DNA of 64,000 nucleotides from Balamuthia mandrillaris (GCA_031835245.1 JAVKOQ010000045.1:15001-79000); one strand, 5' to 3'. Shown: positions 9,998-21,717, numbered from the stretch's first letter. Notes: a model not told the origin generated them from the letters alone. Numbers and translations: made by a program.

Positions 9998-10437
9998 CTG
10001 AAGGTATAGCTTTCTGGCCACTGAAGCACGTCATGACAATTGTAAACACAGTACTTCAATCTAAGCCGTGTTTTCCCTGTGTTCGTCAAATACTTGACCG
10101 TAATATCAGGGGCCATCACTGCGTAGGAGCCACGTTTGAACTCTCTCTTTGTGTGATGGCCAAACACATCAAAGATCTCTTGCTCTGTACAAAGGGTACG
10201 TTCTTCCAAAGTCCCAAAAAAAGCAGCATGGAAGATAGGGTGAAGAGGAGCAGCAGCCGTCACAGGAAGCTTTTGTGGCTTGCGTTGAATAGCTCGTTTG
10301 ATTGCTGGGCCAAGTGCAGAAAAAACTATGTCTGCTACTGTTTCCCAAGGAATCACCAGTGGTGGTCGGGGTTTTGCCTCAAATTGAGGCGCTCTTATCC
10401 TCTCCTCTTCGTTCTCTTCTTTAATTCTCAGCGCCAT
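9998..10437 (-). CDS. unknown family, paralogue A (LQWP-motif protein), first coding exon
   Basis: An open exon runs from ATG 10437 to a GTAATT donor right after the codons for LQWPESYTF (exon end 9998). The protein starts MALRIKEENEEE and contains HPIFHAAFFGTLEER, REFKRGSYAVMAPD and LKYCVYNCHDVLQWP. All of these line up with the minus-strand gene at 31.3-32.1 kb, which has IFGERTVEW, KEFKGGSYALI and NYQVFNPQGTLQWP. The reading frame is open further upstream as well, and TTTGGGCAG near 10472 could instead be an acceptor with an earlier exon. A TATAAA-like element and a GTCGACA box (10508) lie 5' of the ATG. The next exon should lie below 9998, behind the minisatellite; I did not find it. No known domain is recognised. 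Confidence 0.6.
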
Positions 10438-10507
10438 AATCCTCAAAAGTAATCTGTGGTTCTTGCTCTCTGGCTGCCCAAAACAAATAAACAAAAATAA
10501 AAAAAAA

Positions 10508-10514
10508 GTCGACA
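10508..10514. promoter_or_regulatory. GTCGACA box upstream of paralogue A
   Basis: GTCGACA lies 71 bp upstream of the presumed ATG, in an A-rich stretch; it matches the motif found in pairs at two divergent promoters in this window. Confidence 0.4.
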
Positions 10515-10590
10515 AAATGCAAATCCCAAAAAAGCTGTTGCTCGGGGCAACAGCTCGGAGTGTCAAGTTTATATGAAGGCAAACTAGTAA

Positions 10591-11894
10591 TTATTCTGGT
10601 GAAAGATAGGAAATCACAGACAAAGGGGTCAACTTTTGGGCAGCTGAGCCACCGTCCCCATCTTCAGCCGAACTGCTTTCCTCCTCACTGCTGGACTCTT
10701 CTCCGTCCTCATCGCTGTCTTCAGGTTGAGCCACAACGCAACGGCCGGAAGAGGCATCGCTGGAGATGGGAATATATCCTTGTGGGCATTCCTCACACAC
10801 CTCTGCCTCGTCGGAAGGACACTCTCCACATTTCTGGAAGGTCATGTCGAGATCGTACAGCTCCATTTGGCTGTTGTCGCATGCCACTGTACGTTTAAAA
10901 ACAAACAAACACATGAACAAAAGGCGTACTCATCATGCCACAAGACAAACAACCAACCAACCAACCAACAAAAATAAAAAATAAAAACAAGGGGAGATGC
11001 TGCACCTTGGATAGAAACAGAACCCATGTTATCCTCGTTGCCCTTCTCTTGGAACGTTTGACAATCATCAGAGGAATCAGACACAGGAACCACGGCGAAG
11101 GAAATTTGCAAAGATGGGTTTCCTCGCGGCTCCAAGGTCTCTTCATCCTCTCCGTCGATCGTCTCTCGTACAAAGCTCAACACCAAGACAACTTGATTCG
11201 CTTGCTCCGGCTCGAGTAACATACTGAAGAAGCAGGCTGCGATGGAGCAGTTGGAAGCTTGCGAACACATGGAGGAAGGAACGTAGGCGGACTGCGTGCC
11301 CTTGCGAATGTAAAGCCCTGCTTCGTTCGTCTCCCTCATGAAGTGGTCACAGACAATACCAGTTACAGGTTGCCCTGGCCAGGCTATCGAAGAAAGGAAG
11401 GTGTTGGCAGGATGCTTCCAGAACACGGCCATGTCCGTAATAGAGCCTCTACAGGTTTTATACTGACCACTTTCATACTTTGGTCTTCAAAGTTAGCGAA
11501 CATACCCCCAAAATAATGAGGAGAAGAAAAGAGAAGAGAGAAGAAAAAAGAGAAAAGAGAAACAAGAAACAAAAGAAGAGAAAAGCAAGAGAGAGAGAGA
11601 GAGAGAGAGAGAACTCTAACAAATAAAAAAAAACTCCGGAAACAGGAACACAAAAATAGCTTACCTCCTCCATGCAGGAACAATCAGGTTCTGCTGTAAT
11701 GTTGTTGGTGACCGCAAATTCCACGTCGAATCTAGTTTCGTCCCTCATCAGCAACGGCGGAACTGGGTTTGCAAAGCGGACAAGACGAGGCGTTAAACGC
11801 GATTATTATTTGTTTTTTTTTTTTTTTGTTTGTGGAAAAAAAAGAGCGTACCAGCCAAAACGGTAACAGAGAGAGCGACAATGATGTTTCCCAT
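10591..11894 (-). CDS. secreted Cys-containing protein with acidic tail
   Basis: Four exons (11894-11852, 11762-11665, 11462-11006, 10886-10591) join in frame to 297 aa. Residues 1-14 (MGNIIVALSVTVLA) form a short hydrophobic signal-like start, and the first intron begins directly after it. The body has scattered cysteines (PDCSCMEE, SMCSQASNCSIAACF, KCGECPSDEAEVCEECPQGY) as expected for a disulfide-bonded extracellular protein, including a CxxC-rich module near residue 220. The last ~60 residues are Ser/Glu/Asp-rich. No transmembrane segment or GPI-like tail is seen. Intron 2 contains a GA repeat on the plus strand (CT on the sense strand). I do not recognise a family. Confidence 0.75.
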
Positions 11895-12503
11895 TGTTTG
11901 TTTGTTTGTTTGTTTTTTTTTTTTTAAACTGTCTGTTTTTTTTTTTTTTTTTTTTGCAGGTAGTAAACTTTTCCAGGGGCGGTTTTATTGTTTGTGTGGT
12001 TTGTTGTTTTATGTTTACGAAAGAAGAGACGCGAGGTTTTTTCGACTTTTCTGTTGGCGCGTAATTGCAGTATAATTGGCAGAGATAAATAACCACGTTC
12101 TCCCAAAAAAAACCACGTGTCAGTTCGTGATGGTGTCCCGGTGCGGAGTGTTGATCCATCCAATAGATCAACACGATAATAAAACTGTGGGAAAGGAGAA
12201 GAGAACAAGAAGAACAAGAAGAACAAGAAGAACAAGAACAAGAAGGACTTTATGGGGAGCACCAGAGTATTGGCATGGGGGGCTTTGCTCTTGTGGGCTG
12301 CTTTGGATAGCCTCCGCGCGAGTCCGCCTTTGATGTTCCTCTCTGACCCACACAGCACTACCACCAACGATTCCAAGGTTATCAGCATCACTGAGGTCTT
12401 CTTCCTCTTCTTCGTCGTCATCACATCTCCTCCCCCGTCTGGTCGCTCTGGCGTCCTCTTCCTCCTCCTCTGATGCATCGGAGTAATACAGAGGCACAAA
12501 GTC

Positions 12504-13799
12504 TTACATTCGTTTTTCGGCCACAGCCCAGATGACTTCGGGAAGCACTTCATCCTTCTCTCTAAGCCAGCCCCTGTAGGCGCAACGACAATCCAAATTT
12601 TCAGCCTCTTCTAACACCATCTCTCCCCACCTTGTGCGAGCCTCCGCTTCATCGTAGTGCTGGTAGAATCTGTCTCGAGGCTTGAGGGACCGCGTTGCCA
12701 AACGTAGCTGATAGTCCAGCCACCAAATGCCTGCTTCACTTTCTGTTTCTGCCACTTCCTCCGCGTACCCTAACTCCAGCAGCTGTTCCTTCAAAGGAGG
12801 TTCGCTGTGGTGATCCTCCGTGAATTCGTCGTGGTAAGCCGGCAGCAGAAGCAGTTTCATCAAGCTGTGGTCCGATATAGAAGCGATGGCATCGTTGGAG
12901 GTAGCCACCAGGTCCATCAACAGCAGCCACACCCTCAAACGACGAACCGTTGTGGGAGAGAAGTTGTTCGCCTTGATCTTTTGCACATCCGCCCAGCAAC
13001 TCTGGTCGATATCCTCGTTTTCCGTGGAAGGCAGATCTACGAAACAGTTGCTGCAGAGTTTCTCTCCTTGAAACGCACCCTCTTGCGGCCAGCATTGACC
13101 TTTGCCAAAACTTCTTGATGAATCCGGTCCCCTGGATAGCGTTGCAGAGGAGGAGATCCTGCAACAGCCTTCTTCCTGGATAGCGGGCCAAAGTCGGACA
13201 TCTTGAACTCGCAGTGCAAGTAGAACTCGCAACAGTTCATACGCCCACGATAGTGGTAGCCGGTCCACATGCCCAAAACTCGAGGAATGGCAAAAGGAGA
13301 GAACAGGATGGCTTGCACGTCGTAGTTGCGCAGTTCAAGTCCGCCGTCATGCTCAACCCCCTCCACAGTGAAGTAGAGAGAGGACTTCCACGCCGCTTTT
13401 GAGGCCTCGCTTGGAAGCGTTTCCAATATTGCTTCCAGCCGCTCCTCAAAGACAGAATAAACGTTCGTTGAGACCATTCGTCCTCGTCGTCGTCGTCGTC
13501 ATCGTCTTCGTCTTCGTCCCGCATTCGTGGCTGCTCATACTTTAAGCGTTCCTTATGCAAGCGACTTCTAGCCTCGTAGTACTGTTTCCACTGGTATTCT
13601 GTGCTGCGATTAGCCCTTGGCAGCCGCTGACCACGAGCTCGGCAACTCCACCAGCCCAAACTCCTACGCAGCGCTGTCGCCAGTTCCTTGTGGTGTGTTG
13701 ACTGGAGCTAGCCCCCGCCCCGCTTGAGGTCCTCCGCCCTCCTGCTGCGGAAGCGGTCCCACGCCTTGGCTGTTGCTGCAATAGAAATCCCCTGTTCAT
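12504..13799 (-). pseudogene. unknown gene with apparent frame breaks (possible F-box-like N-terminus)
   Basis: Good coding sequence runs through three minus-strand frames. From about 13650 to 13490, one frame reads EYQWKQYYEARSRLHKERL followed by an Asp/Glu run, resembling the end of an F-box. From 13477 to ~13085, a second frame reads MVSTNVYSVFEERLEAIL, ..LGMWTGYHYRGRMNCCEF. From ~13060 to the TAA at 12504, a third reads SNCFVDLPSTENED..RRLRVWLLLMDLVA..WAVAEKRM. Removing a 28-base GTGCGT..TGCAG segment restores the second junction. The first junction needs a 1-base shift, or the true start is ATG 13477. After the stop the same frame continues with an acidic segment (12497-12168), preceded by a donor-like GTAAGA. 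Sequencing indels, tiny introns or a pseudogene are all possible. No family is recognised. Confidence 0.5.
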
Positions 13800-14018
13800 C
13801 TTCGGCTACTTGCTCTACTACCTACCTCGTTTCGCTACCAAAAGCAAAGCGAAGAAAAAAAGAGGGGCGTAGCGGCCGCTGCTACCCAGTTTCGTGTTTG
13901 TGCCAAACCGACAAATTTGTGAAGAACAAAAGAAGGTAATTCTCTTTTCCATTTTTTTTGTTTTTTTTGTTGTTTTTTTTGTTTTAAACAGCGACGATGC
14001 AGAGAGAAAAAAGAGTAA

Positions 14019-15568
14019 CTAGCTAGTCGTGCTGTTGTGGTGACCTCCTCCCAAATGAAGCTTCATGGGTTGCATCCGATCATCCACATGATCATCGCTA
14101 TCTCTATGCGAGGGGAGTTGCCGTTGGGGGTACAGGTGTTGTTGCTGTTGCTGATCAAACTGAAGGTCCTCCACGACCTCCTCAAACCGTCCCGCCGCAG
14201 AAGGCGCTGCGGACAAAGGTGGCTTGCTATCACAAGGTTCCACGAATGTGGAAGGTATCATGCCGATGCGTCCGTTCAATTCAGCCTCCCACCAGTCCCC
14301 TCCATCCGTTCGGTGCACCTTCAACACATCTCCCGTGCGGAAAGGCAGATCCTCCGGCAACTGCGCCTGAAAGTCTGCCTTCGCTTGCACCATCATCAAT
14401 CCACCTCCAAAAGCATCCTCTGCTTCTTTCATCTTTGCTTCTGCTCCTTCCAATGTGTTCGCGTTGTTCTTCTTAAGAAGGACAGAGGTGAGAGCTTTCC
14501 ATAGTTTGTTGATGATGACAGGACCGCTCAATGCGGCCACTATCAAGAAAAAGACAGGCCATGTTGATGAGTTTTTTGGAGCGTGAGGGTGATGAGGAGA
14601 GGGGAGATTGTTGTTTTGAAAGTTGTCAAAAGCCTTGAGATCTAATGCTGTTGTAGAAGAGGGAGGAAGACCGAGGAGACGTCGGCTAAGTCCACTAACT
14701 CGAGAGAAGAAGCTTTGAAGGAGTTTGAAGAGAGTAAAAGTCTGGAAGAGGAAAAAGAATTCTCGGCGCAGCTGAGCAAAGCTCTCAAAAAGGTGCAAGA
14801 CAGAGGAGAAGGAGCCGTAGAGGGCCTCACAGTTCATGTCCAGAAGTTCAGAGAAGCGGCCAAAGGTGTCCACAAAGCGGCCCAACGTGTCCATCCATGT
14901 CACCATTCCTCCGTTTGGACCCATCATTTGTTGTTGATCTGCGCCCATGGGACCGCCTCGCATGCCACCGTAGCGAGAGCCATACATGCCTCCATAACTG
15001 GAGCCATACCCTCCATAGCCGCCGTAGCGAGAGCCATAGCGAGAGCCGTACATACCGCCGCCGTAGCTGCTGCCATAGCGGGAACCATAGCGAGAGCCGT
15101 ACATACCACCACCGTAACTGCTGCCGTAACCGCCATAGCTGCTGCCGTAGCCGCCGTAGGAACTGCCGTAGGAGCTGCCATAACCGCCTGCTCCGTAGCC
15201 ACCGCCGTAGGAGCTCGTGCCGTAGGTACTGCCGTACCCACCTGTTAAAGAATAACATTCATTCATTGGGGAGAATCAAAGTTAGCTTTGCCATTTAAGA
15301 AGATGAAAAACCAAAAACAAACAGAAGAGGAGAACAAGAAAAGAACCCAACCTGTGCGAGGCGGAAGAGAAGGAGAAGAAGAAAAACTGGCGGAGGCGCT
15401 GGTGGAAGGCAGGACGGAGCTAAGAGAGGAGGTGAGACCTCCAGCGCCAGCGACATCCCTGGAAGCCCTTGCCCGCTCAAACTCGTTCATTCTCTGTGCG
15501 CTGCTCGACGACGTCCCTTTCCTCAATTCATGGGGCTTTGGTGGCGACACATTTCGAGTAGTGGCCAT
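14019..15568 (-). CDS. PEX13: peroxisomal membrane protein PEX13 (peroxin-13)
   Basis: Two exons (15568-15352 and 15241-14019) give 479 aa. Order: a Pro/Ser-rich N-terminus (MATTRNVSPPKPHELRKG), a long Gly-Tyr-Ser repeat region (units like YGSSYGGGMYGSRYG) typical of PEX13, the conserved central segment with WMDTLGRFVDTFGRF and the hydrophobic helices around VFFLIVAALSGPVII, and an SH3 domain near the C-terminus (ADFQAQLPEDLPFRTGDVL..GDWWEAELNGRIGMIPSTFV). PEX13 is an integral peroxisomal membrane docking protein that binds PEX5 and PEX14 during matrix protein import. The family is usually 350-420 aa; the excess here is the Gly-rich repeat and a Gln-rich tail. Start chosen at the first ATG preceding the family-like N-terminus; upstream in-frame ATGs exist. 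Confidence 0.92.
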
Positions 15569-15831
15569 CTTTCCCTTTGTCTCTCCCCTTTTTTTCTTTT
15601 TTCTTCTCGACGTTTTCCCCCTCCTTAAAATTTTATCCAAAAACGACACTTGATGACCCCTCATAATCCACCTCGGATAAATGGATAAATTCAATTAGGT
15701 GTGAATTTACCAAAAAAAGGTTGCATGGCTGAAATTTTGCCGACACGGTGACGTGGCCACTCGCGCTCATCAACGCCACAGCAAGAGATTAATAGAGGCC
15801 GACCGAGCCACGCGCTCCGTTTGTCCTCCTG

Positions 15832-16155
15832 TTAATGTCTGTGTCGGTGTTTCTCCTTCCCTTCCTTTTCTCCTTTCTGTCGTCTGCTTTTTTCTGGGGA
15901 GCGAGATGTTCTTCGTCTGCGTCGCCGATGGTGGTGATGGCCATCCTCATCGCTGCTGGCGTCTGAGTCACTGCCACTGCTGCTGTCTCGGTGTCGTCGC
16001 TTCCCTTTTCTCTCTTTCTTCTTTTCTTTCTTATGCTTCCGCTTCCGTCTTTCTTTTTTCTCCCTTCTTTTTGCCTTCTCCTGTTCCAATATTTCCTTTA
16101 GCTCTAGTATCCTTTTTCATCATGGATGCGAGTGAGAACATAGAAATGAGTGAAT

Positions 16156-16191
<36 letters not shown>

Positions 16192-16503
16192 GAGATGAGC
16201 CCCAAACCTTGATTCCTTGTAGCTTTGTTCCTGTTGGCTCTGTTCGGCCAGATACTGTGCCATTGGATCCTATTGAAAGAGGCAAATATAATGTAACGCT
16301 AGCCAAAAGAGAGATAGCATAGAATAGAAAACACGAGCGCCGAACGGCAAGGTTAGGTTAATAGTTAACGGACACTGTACCAGACGTGCTTGTCGCTCTG
16401 CTTCTGCTACTGGATTTCCAGAGTTTCGCAAAGGGCACTCTCTGTCACCAGTTCTGTGTCCATAGGACTAGACATGATTTCATTGGCTCAGTTACAGAGA
16501 GAG

Positions 16504-16549
<46 letters not shown>

Positions 16550-17252
16550 ATCATACTTTACAACGCCAGCATTGCATCACTTTGACTTCTCTGTAAGCAA
16601 CAAACCAATGGGTGAGATATACGTGACATTGACAACGAGAGCGGGCAAACTCACTTTCCCAATGGCATCCTGTAGGCAGGGTGTCAGCTCAAGAAGAAGG
16701 AAAGAAGAAAGGAAGGAAGGACAAGAAGGAAAGAAAGAAAGTAAGAAAGAAACGACAAGAAAGAGGAAAGAAGAGGACAAAACAATAACAGCGTCAGAAC
16801 AAGCGAGCAACAACCCATATGAAGCAGTCAAAAAACAAAACAAGAAGAAAAGAGAGTTGAACATCCAACGTACCACAAGCCCTTCGTGGGAGCTTTAGCT
16901 AAGAACTCGCGAGCAGCACGGTTTTCCGGTTTATCTGGAATGCTATCTTCCGGTCGTTCTTCTTCTTCCTCTTTGATCAGTCCCGGAGGAGCTTCATATC
17001 TTTCATTCATCACCAGCAACATTTTTTGTAGAAAGTGGTGAGCAAGTCTTACCAAACCAAACCACAACACGCAAAAAGAAAGAGAGGTACCACTCACAAA
17101 ATATCTACGCGTCCAGACTCTCTAACAAACGCGCCTCCCTCCGCAGCAGCGGTTTTGGAGGAGGCCCGCCCTTCCTCCGCTGTGGAGCTCCTCCCCCTCT
17201 GCTCCCTCCCTTCCCCCTCCCGTCCCTGCGACGATGACTTGCGTCGACCCAT
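15832..17252 (-). CDS. RP9: RP9 / PAP-1 homologue, zinc-knuckle splicing-associated protein
   Basis: Seven exons join to 268 aa: 17252-17098, 17047-16874, 16669-16655, 16590-16557, 16467-16381, 16269-16208, 16111-15832. The assembled protein follows human RP9 closely: APPGLIKEE, AREFLAKAPTKGLWMPLGK, EVKVMQCWRCK..YGHRTGDRECP (a CCHC-type knuckle), then DPMAQYL and an ELKEILEQ segment, ending in a Lys/Arg/Ser-rich tail like that of RP9. Human RP9 interacts with Pim-1 and with splicing factor PRPF3, so a nuclear pre-mRNA-processing role is inferred. The third exon is a 15-nt microexon coding the invariant MPLGK junction. Two introns carry GA repeats on the plus strand. The start ATG gives a divergent N-terminus; the first ~50 residues are low-complexity. 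Confidence 0.92.
16160..16190. repeat. GA microsatellite inside RP9 intron 6
   Basis: (GA)n on the plus strand, CT on the sense strand of the minus-strand gene. A second, longer run lies at 16497-16545 in intron 4. Confidence 0.9.
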
Positions 17253-17693
17253 TTTGATCTGTGACCTTGCCCCAACCTTGTTGCCTTCTTCTTTCCGTCT
17301 CTCGCTTCTTTCTTGAATGACGTCAGCAGCACCTGCAAAGGAAAATTTATCTTTTTTTGGTTATGGTGGAATCAAGAAGAGCACAAATGGAGCAGAGATT
17401 GTGTATTGTTTGAGCAGTTTCTGTGCGCAGCAGGATCAAAAGAGGAGAAGAAAGGAGAGAGGAGAAAGGAAGAGAGAACTTTAGGGTTTCATAATTGTGG
17501 GGTTACTTGCTCATAACACTGTTTTTTTTGGTTGGCCTGTTACGGTTATTGGATAGCGCTGTTCTTCAATTTTGTTGTTTTTAGCCGAACGAAAAAAACA
17601 AGAATCAACAAAAGACCTGCTTTCTTTTTGTGCGTGCGTGCGTTTGTTTTTTTTTAATACAAGCAGTTCAGATTAAGAGAGAGGGAGACAGAG

Positions 17694-18144
17694 ATGACGA
17701 GCGGGCAACGCAGGAAAGAAAAAGATTGGCGGGAGGATTTGGCCCCCAAACGCCGTTTGGAGGTGTCCCAACTGGACGAGTCCGTCTGGCTGCCGCCAGC
17801 TGCTACCAACCCCTTTGATAACAACACCTCCCAGCTCACCTACTATGAAATATTCAAGGTTTGTACTCCTCTCTCATCGCCTCTGCTTCCTTCCGATCAT
17901 GAAACGTTTTTTTTTAAAACAAACATTGCGATAACAGTTGGCAACGTTTGGCTTGGTGGTCGCGCCGCTGCGGTTTTTGATCGCTTTGGTAACTTTGGTG
18001 TTGGCCACGCTGCTGGCCAAGATCGCGTTGGTGGGGTTGAGCCAAGAGGAGCTCTACGCCAAACCTCTTACTCCTTGGAGGAAGCGCTTCATCGACTCTT
18101 ATTAGTACTGCTTCTCTTGCCCTGTCCTCTGTTCTACGCTTCTG

Positions 18145-18188
<44 letters not shown>

Positions 18189-19992
18189 TTTTCTCTCTGC
18201 TTCTCCTCTCTCTCTCCCTCTCTCATTCTGATCACTTCTCTGCTTTGTCATTTGAGCTGTACACTAAAGTAACAAATTATGAACAAAAGCTATCTTGGAC
18301 GTTTCATGTTGCTGGTGCTTGGTTTTTGGTGGATTAACGTGAAAGGCAAACCTGACCCAAAGGCGAAGATCGTTGTTAGCAACCACGTTTCATTCGCGGA
18401 CATCCCATTCTACGTCTATTACCTGCGCCCTGCTCCTTTAAGCCGTATCGAAAACGCCAGCATTCCTATCATTAAGGTTTTTTCTTACCCTTATTCTGCG
18501 TGTTTTGGTTTTTCTTTATATTTGCCCTTTTTGTTTTGTTTTTGTTCTTTTGTGATGAGAACATGGCACTGGCTGAAAGATAACACTTTCATGTGGATAT
18601 CACAGTGAATTCCTCGTTTCTGAGTTGGATGTGTTCTTCTTCTCTGTCTTCTCTTTTTGTTTATTTGTATTTAAAAAAAACAAAAAAAAATACAGGAATT
18701 GCATTATGGCCTGCAGGCTATTCTTGTCTCACGAGATGAGGAAGCTTCTCGTCAAAATGCCAAAAAGACTATCAAAGAGCGTTCCATCCAGCCTTCATGG
18801 CCGCCCACTTTAATCTTCCCCGAAGGAACTACTAGCAACGGCAAATCGCTCATCACCTTCAAGCCTGGCGCCTTCATTCCTGGGGAGCCCGTTCAACCCG
18901 TGGTCTTGAGATTCCCTCACGTTCATTTGGACCTGTGTTGGGTGAATGGCTCGCCCAGCCCTCTCATGCTCGTTTGGCGCATTCTCTCTCAGCCTGTTAT
19001 TCATTTAGAAGTACAGTTTTTGCCGACGCACTACCCCTCCCAAGAGGAGAAACAGGATGCTATGCTATTTGCTGAGAATGTTAGGTATGCTTCTTCTTCC
19101 CTTCCTAGACAACCACAACCTGACTCATTGTATGATAATGATACAGACACAGAATGGCATCAGCTTTGAATGTGCCAGTCACTTCTCATTCTTTCGCGGA
19201 CGTAAAGTTGGGATTGAAGGCTGCTAACTATGGCTTTCCTGGCCAACTTACTTCCACTGTTGAAGTAGATACCGTTCAGTGCGTTTATGCTTTTCTCTTC
19301 GTGCTTTTGCCTTTTTACACTCATCTCGTTTCCTCTCGAAATAGAAAACGTTTGGGTTTAAGCTTTGATGAGATGTTGGCACTAGTGGCCAAGTTTATGG
19401 TGATCAATAAAAGCAAAGATGGCGAAATCAAGCTCGAAGGTAAATAAGCCTCCTTTATTCGTTAAGTGAACTTTTATAAAGAAAAACTAATATTCTATTC
19501 TCCAGAATTTGTTGATCAGTTCAGAGACATGAATGTTAATGAAAATTCTATCAACCAATTCTTCCAGGTACGTTCTTTCCTTGAATTTCCTCTGTGTATC
19601 TTGCCAGTTGTTGCCTTGTTGCTTTCAACTTAATGTTCTCCTTCCTGCCCTCCAATTTTTTCTTACCTGACGCAAACAGGCGTTGGACTTGGACAACTCT
19701 GGAGCAATCGACTACAGAGAGTTTTTGGTAGGCAGCGTCGCCATTGGCAACATTTTGAGCGGCAAGTCCGTTTGCCCACAACCGTTCACCAAGTACTTTT
19801 TTCTTTTTTCTTTCTATTTATCTTTCTGCTATATTTTGTTAGATAAGTAACCGGATTTCTCCTCTTCTTTCGAACAAAAGACTTTTTGAGAACAAGTCCT
19901 TTGTTGCTTTTTGGCAAAAGGATCACAAGAAAGAGGCCGACGAAGAGATTCAACGGCGTCAACAAGAACGCAAAAAAGCCAAATCCGAGTAA
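17694..19992 (+). CDS. lysophosphatidylcholine acyltransferase-like (PlsC family with EF-hand)
   Basis: Nine exons (17694-17858, 17938-18104, 18290-18476, 18696-19084, 19147-19278, 19345-19439, 19506-19567, 19680-19792, 19881-19992) give 473 aa. An N-terminal hydrophobic helix (LATFGLVVAPLRFLIALVTL) is followed by the acyltransferase motifs: NHVSFAD (H-x4-D catalytic), FPEGTTSNGKS (motif III), PGEPVQPVVLRF (motif IV). After the catalytic domain, MASALNVPVT is as in LPCAT1/2, and the C-terminus carries an EF-hand loop (DLDNSGAIDYREF). The enzyme should transfer acyl groups to lysophospholipids at ER or lipid-droplet membranes. It ends in a Lys-rich tail (KKAKSE), a possible ER-retrieval-like end. 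It is divergent from RP9, with a ~440-bp shared upstream region. Intron 2 contains a long CT repeat (18151-18187). Confidence 0.9.
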
Positions 19993-20059
19993 ACCTGTTT
20001 TTTCATTCTTCTTTTGTTTTACATTCAATACGTTTTTATTGTGTTCTTTCCGAAGCTTC

Positions 20060-20639
20060 TCACTCTTCTGCCATCGCAGTTGAGACTTGTGATTGATCCG
20101 CAAGACCGGACAATTGTTTCTCTATTTTATCTCTGCTTTTCTTTTGCCGCATGTTCCTTACTATGACCGCAGCCACAGTTCCAACAACAACCACCAACAT
20201 AACAACAGGCACCACGACAGCAACAGCAATGATGACTGCTTTGTCGCTGTCATCGTCCTCTTTTTGTCCTTCGTCTGTTACCCCATCTTCGGTTGTGCCA
20301 TCTTCTCCATCTTCTCCATCATCTCCTCCTGGAAACAACAATGAAATATCTTTTTTTTTTTCAGAAACAAGTCAGAAGAGAGATACAGCCAAGCAAACAA
20401 ACAAAGGAACAATATTACCAGGATCATACAGCACTTCACGACCACCGATCATTACAACATCAAACTCAAACTCAGAGGCGTGCGGTTCTGAAAGGGATTT
20501 GTCCCAGTTCTCAATGCTAGCATCCATAATCTCAAATCCCCACAATTCCTCTGGCTGGTGCACCAGCGAAGCTGTTGGTGGTTCGTTCACAGAGAATGCC
20601 GCCTTTCACCACTTGTTATTCATTGTTGTGTAACGCAAA

Positions 20640-20687
<48 letters not shown>

Positions 20688-21717
20688 CTGTCCTACACGA
20701 ACTTGAAAGTTTTGAATGGTGTTGATGTATGTTATGAGTTTATCATCACCAACGGTGGAAAGGTCAGGCACGACCGGGTTATAGTACCACAGGTACGGAG
20801 AGGGAATTATCAGCGATGACACTCCCATCTATAAAGCGTGTTTTGCAAAAACGTGTTAGAAACACCTCTCTTCCAAAGAAAGAAGCAAGAGGCAACGCAC
20901 AAAAGTTCGAACGTTGAATTCAGTAAAGACTCCATCCGTTCCATCAAAAAAGTGTTCATCAGGAGACAAAACGTGGGACGTAAAGTTGGAAAAGACCAAC
21001 GAGAATTTAGCCGAGCTAGCTGGAATGTGCAACACTTTTTCTGTTCCTTTGCCGTTCCTGCAAGTTTTGTTGTCGCTCTGTTAGCTTCTTTCTATTCTCT
21101 CTTCTCACTCTCGAACTTACATGAATGTACGATTCTCTGCATGTTGAATGCCTTCTAGGATAAACTCAGAGACAGCAAAAGGCCCACCCAACCCGTTCCA
21201 TCTCAAGCGGAGATAGTTCTCTCGACTTTCCATTATCTCATAGTTTTGAGGGTCCGTCAAGTTGAAGAAGAATGGTTCAACTCCACTGCAACCAGTTAAC
21301 AACGCTGAAGAGAAAAAAAAGCAGTGAACAAGAGAGCAAGCAAAGAGAAGAGGAAAGGTGCAAGCGTTACATCGACCGTCAACTCCGGTGCATTTCCGCT
21401 CCTTAAGGTAGCCCAGAGAAAAGTAAAACCAATAATCCTCCAACACTTCGCCTGAAGGCAAAGCTGGGAAGACGAACATGGAAGGACCCGAGTTGTTTAC
21501 AACTCGAACGTGCAACCCTGAGACTGGATATAGATTATAAATTATGCCACTCATTGTTGTAACAACAAAAGAGAAGGGAGAAAAATAGGAACAAACGTTT
21601 AAACACTGTAAGAGCCTCGTCCTCAGAGATCGGTGTAAGTTCAGCATAGGCAGAACACAGGAGAACGCTCCACAGCGAGAAAAACAGTGCCAAGGTGAGG
21701 GGGTTACAGGATGCCAT
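20060..21717 (-). CDS. type I single-pass membrane protein, unknown
   Basis: Seven exons (21717-21597, 21517-21371, 21304-21121, 21057-20901, 20828-20688, 20602-20419, 20328-20060) give 400 aa. A signal peptide (LTLALFFSLWSVLLCSAYA) leads into an extracellular part with several N-glycosylation sequons (VNNSGPS, FNLTDP, ENRTF, SNFTS) and few cysteines. An Asp/Glu/Gly/Thr-rich stalk precedes a clear transmembrane helix (AVIIAVAVVVPVVMLVVVVG), followed by a basic stop-transfer (RNMRQKK) and a ~30-residue cytoplasmic tail. The ectodomain could be a beta-sandwich but matches nothing I recognise. Another in-frame ATG lies 12 bp upstream. Intron 5 holds a GA run on the plus strand. The gene converges with the acyltransferase (67 bp between stops) and diverges from the proline-rich gene at 22.2 kb. 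Confidence 0.8.

Noticed and set aside
14715-15298. Plus-strand frames over the Gly/Tyr repeat of PEX13
   Set aside because: Shadow frames of a recognised minus-strand coding exon.
17243-17248. GTCGAC at 17243, 48300, 57759, 58971 and 61253 as regulatory boxes
   Set aside because: These lie within recognised coding exons and were not counted as promoter motifs.
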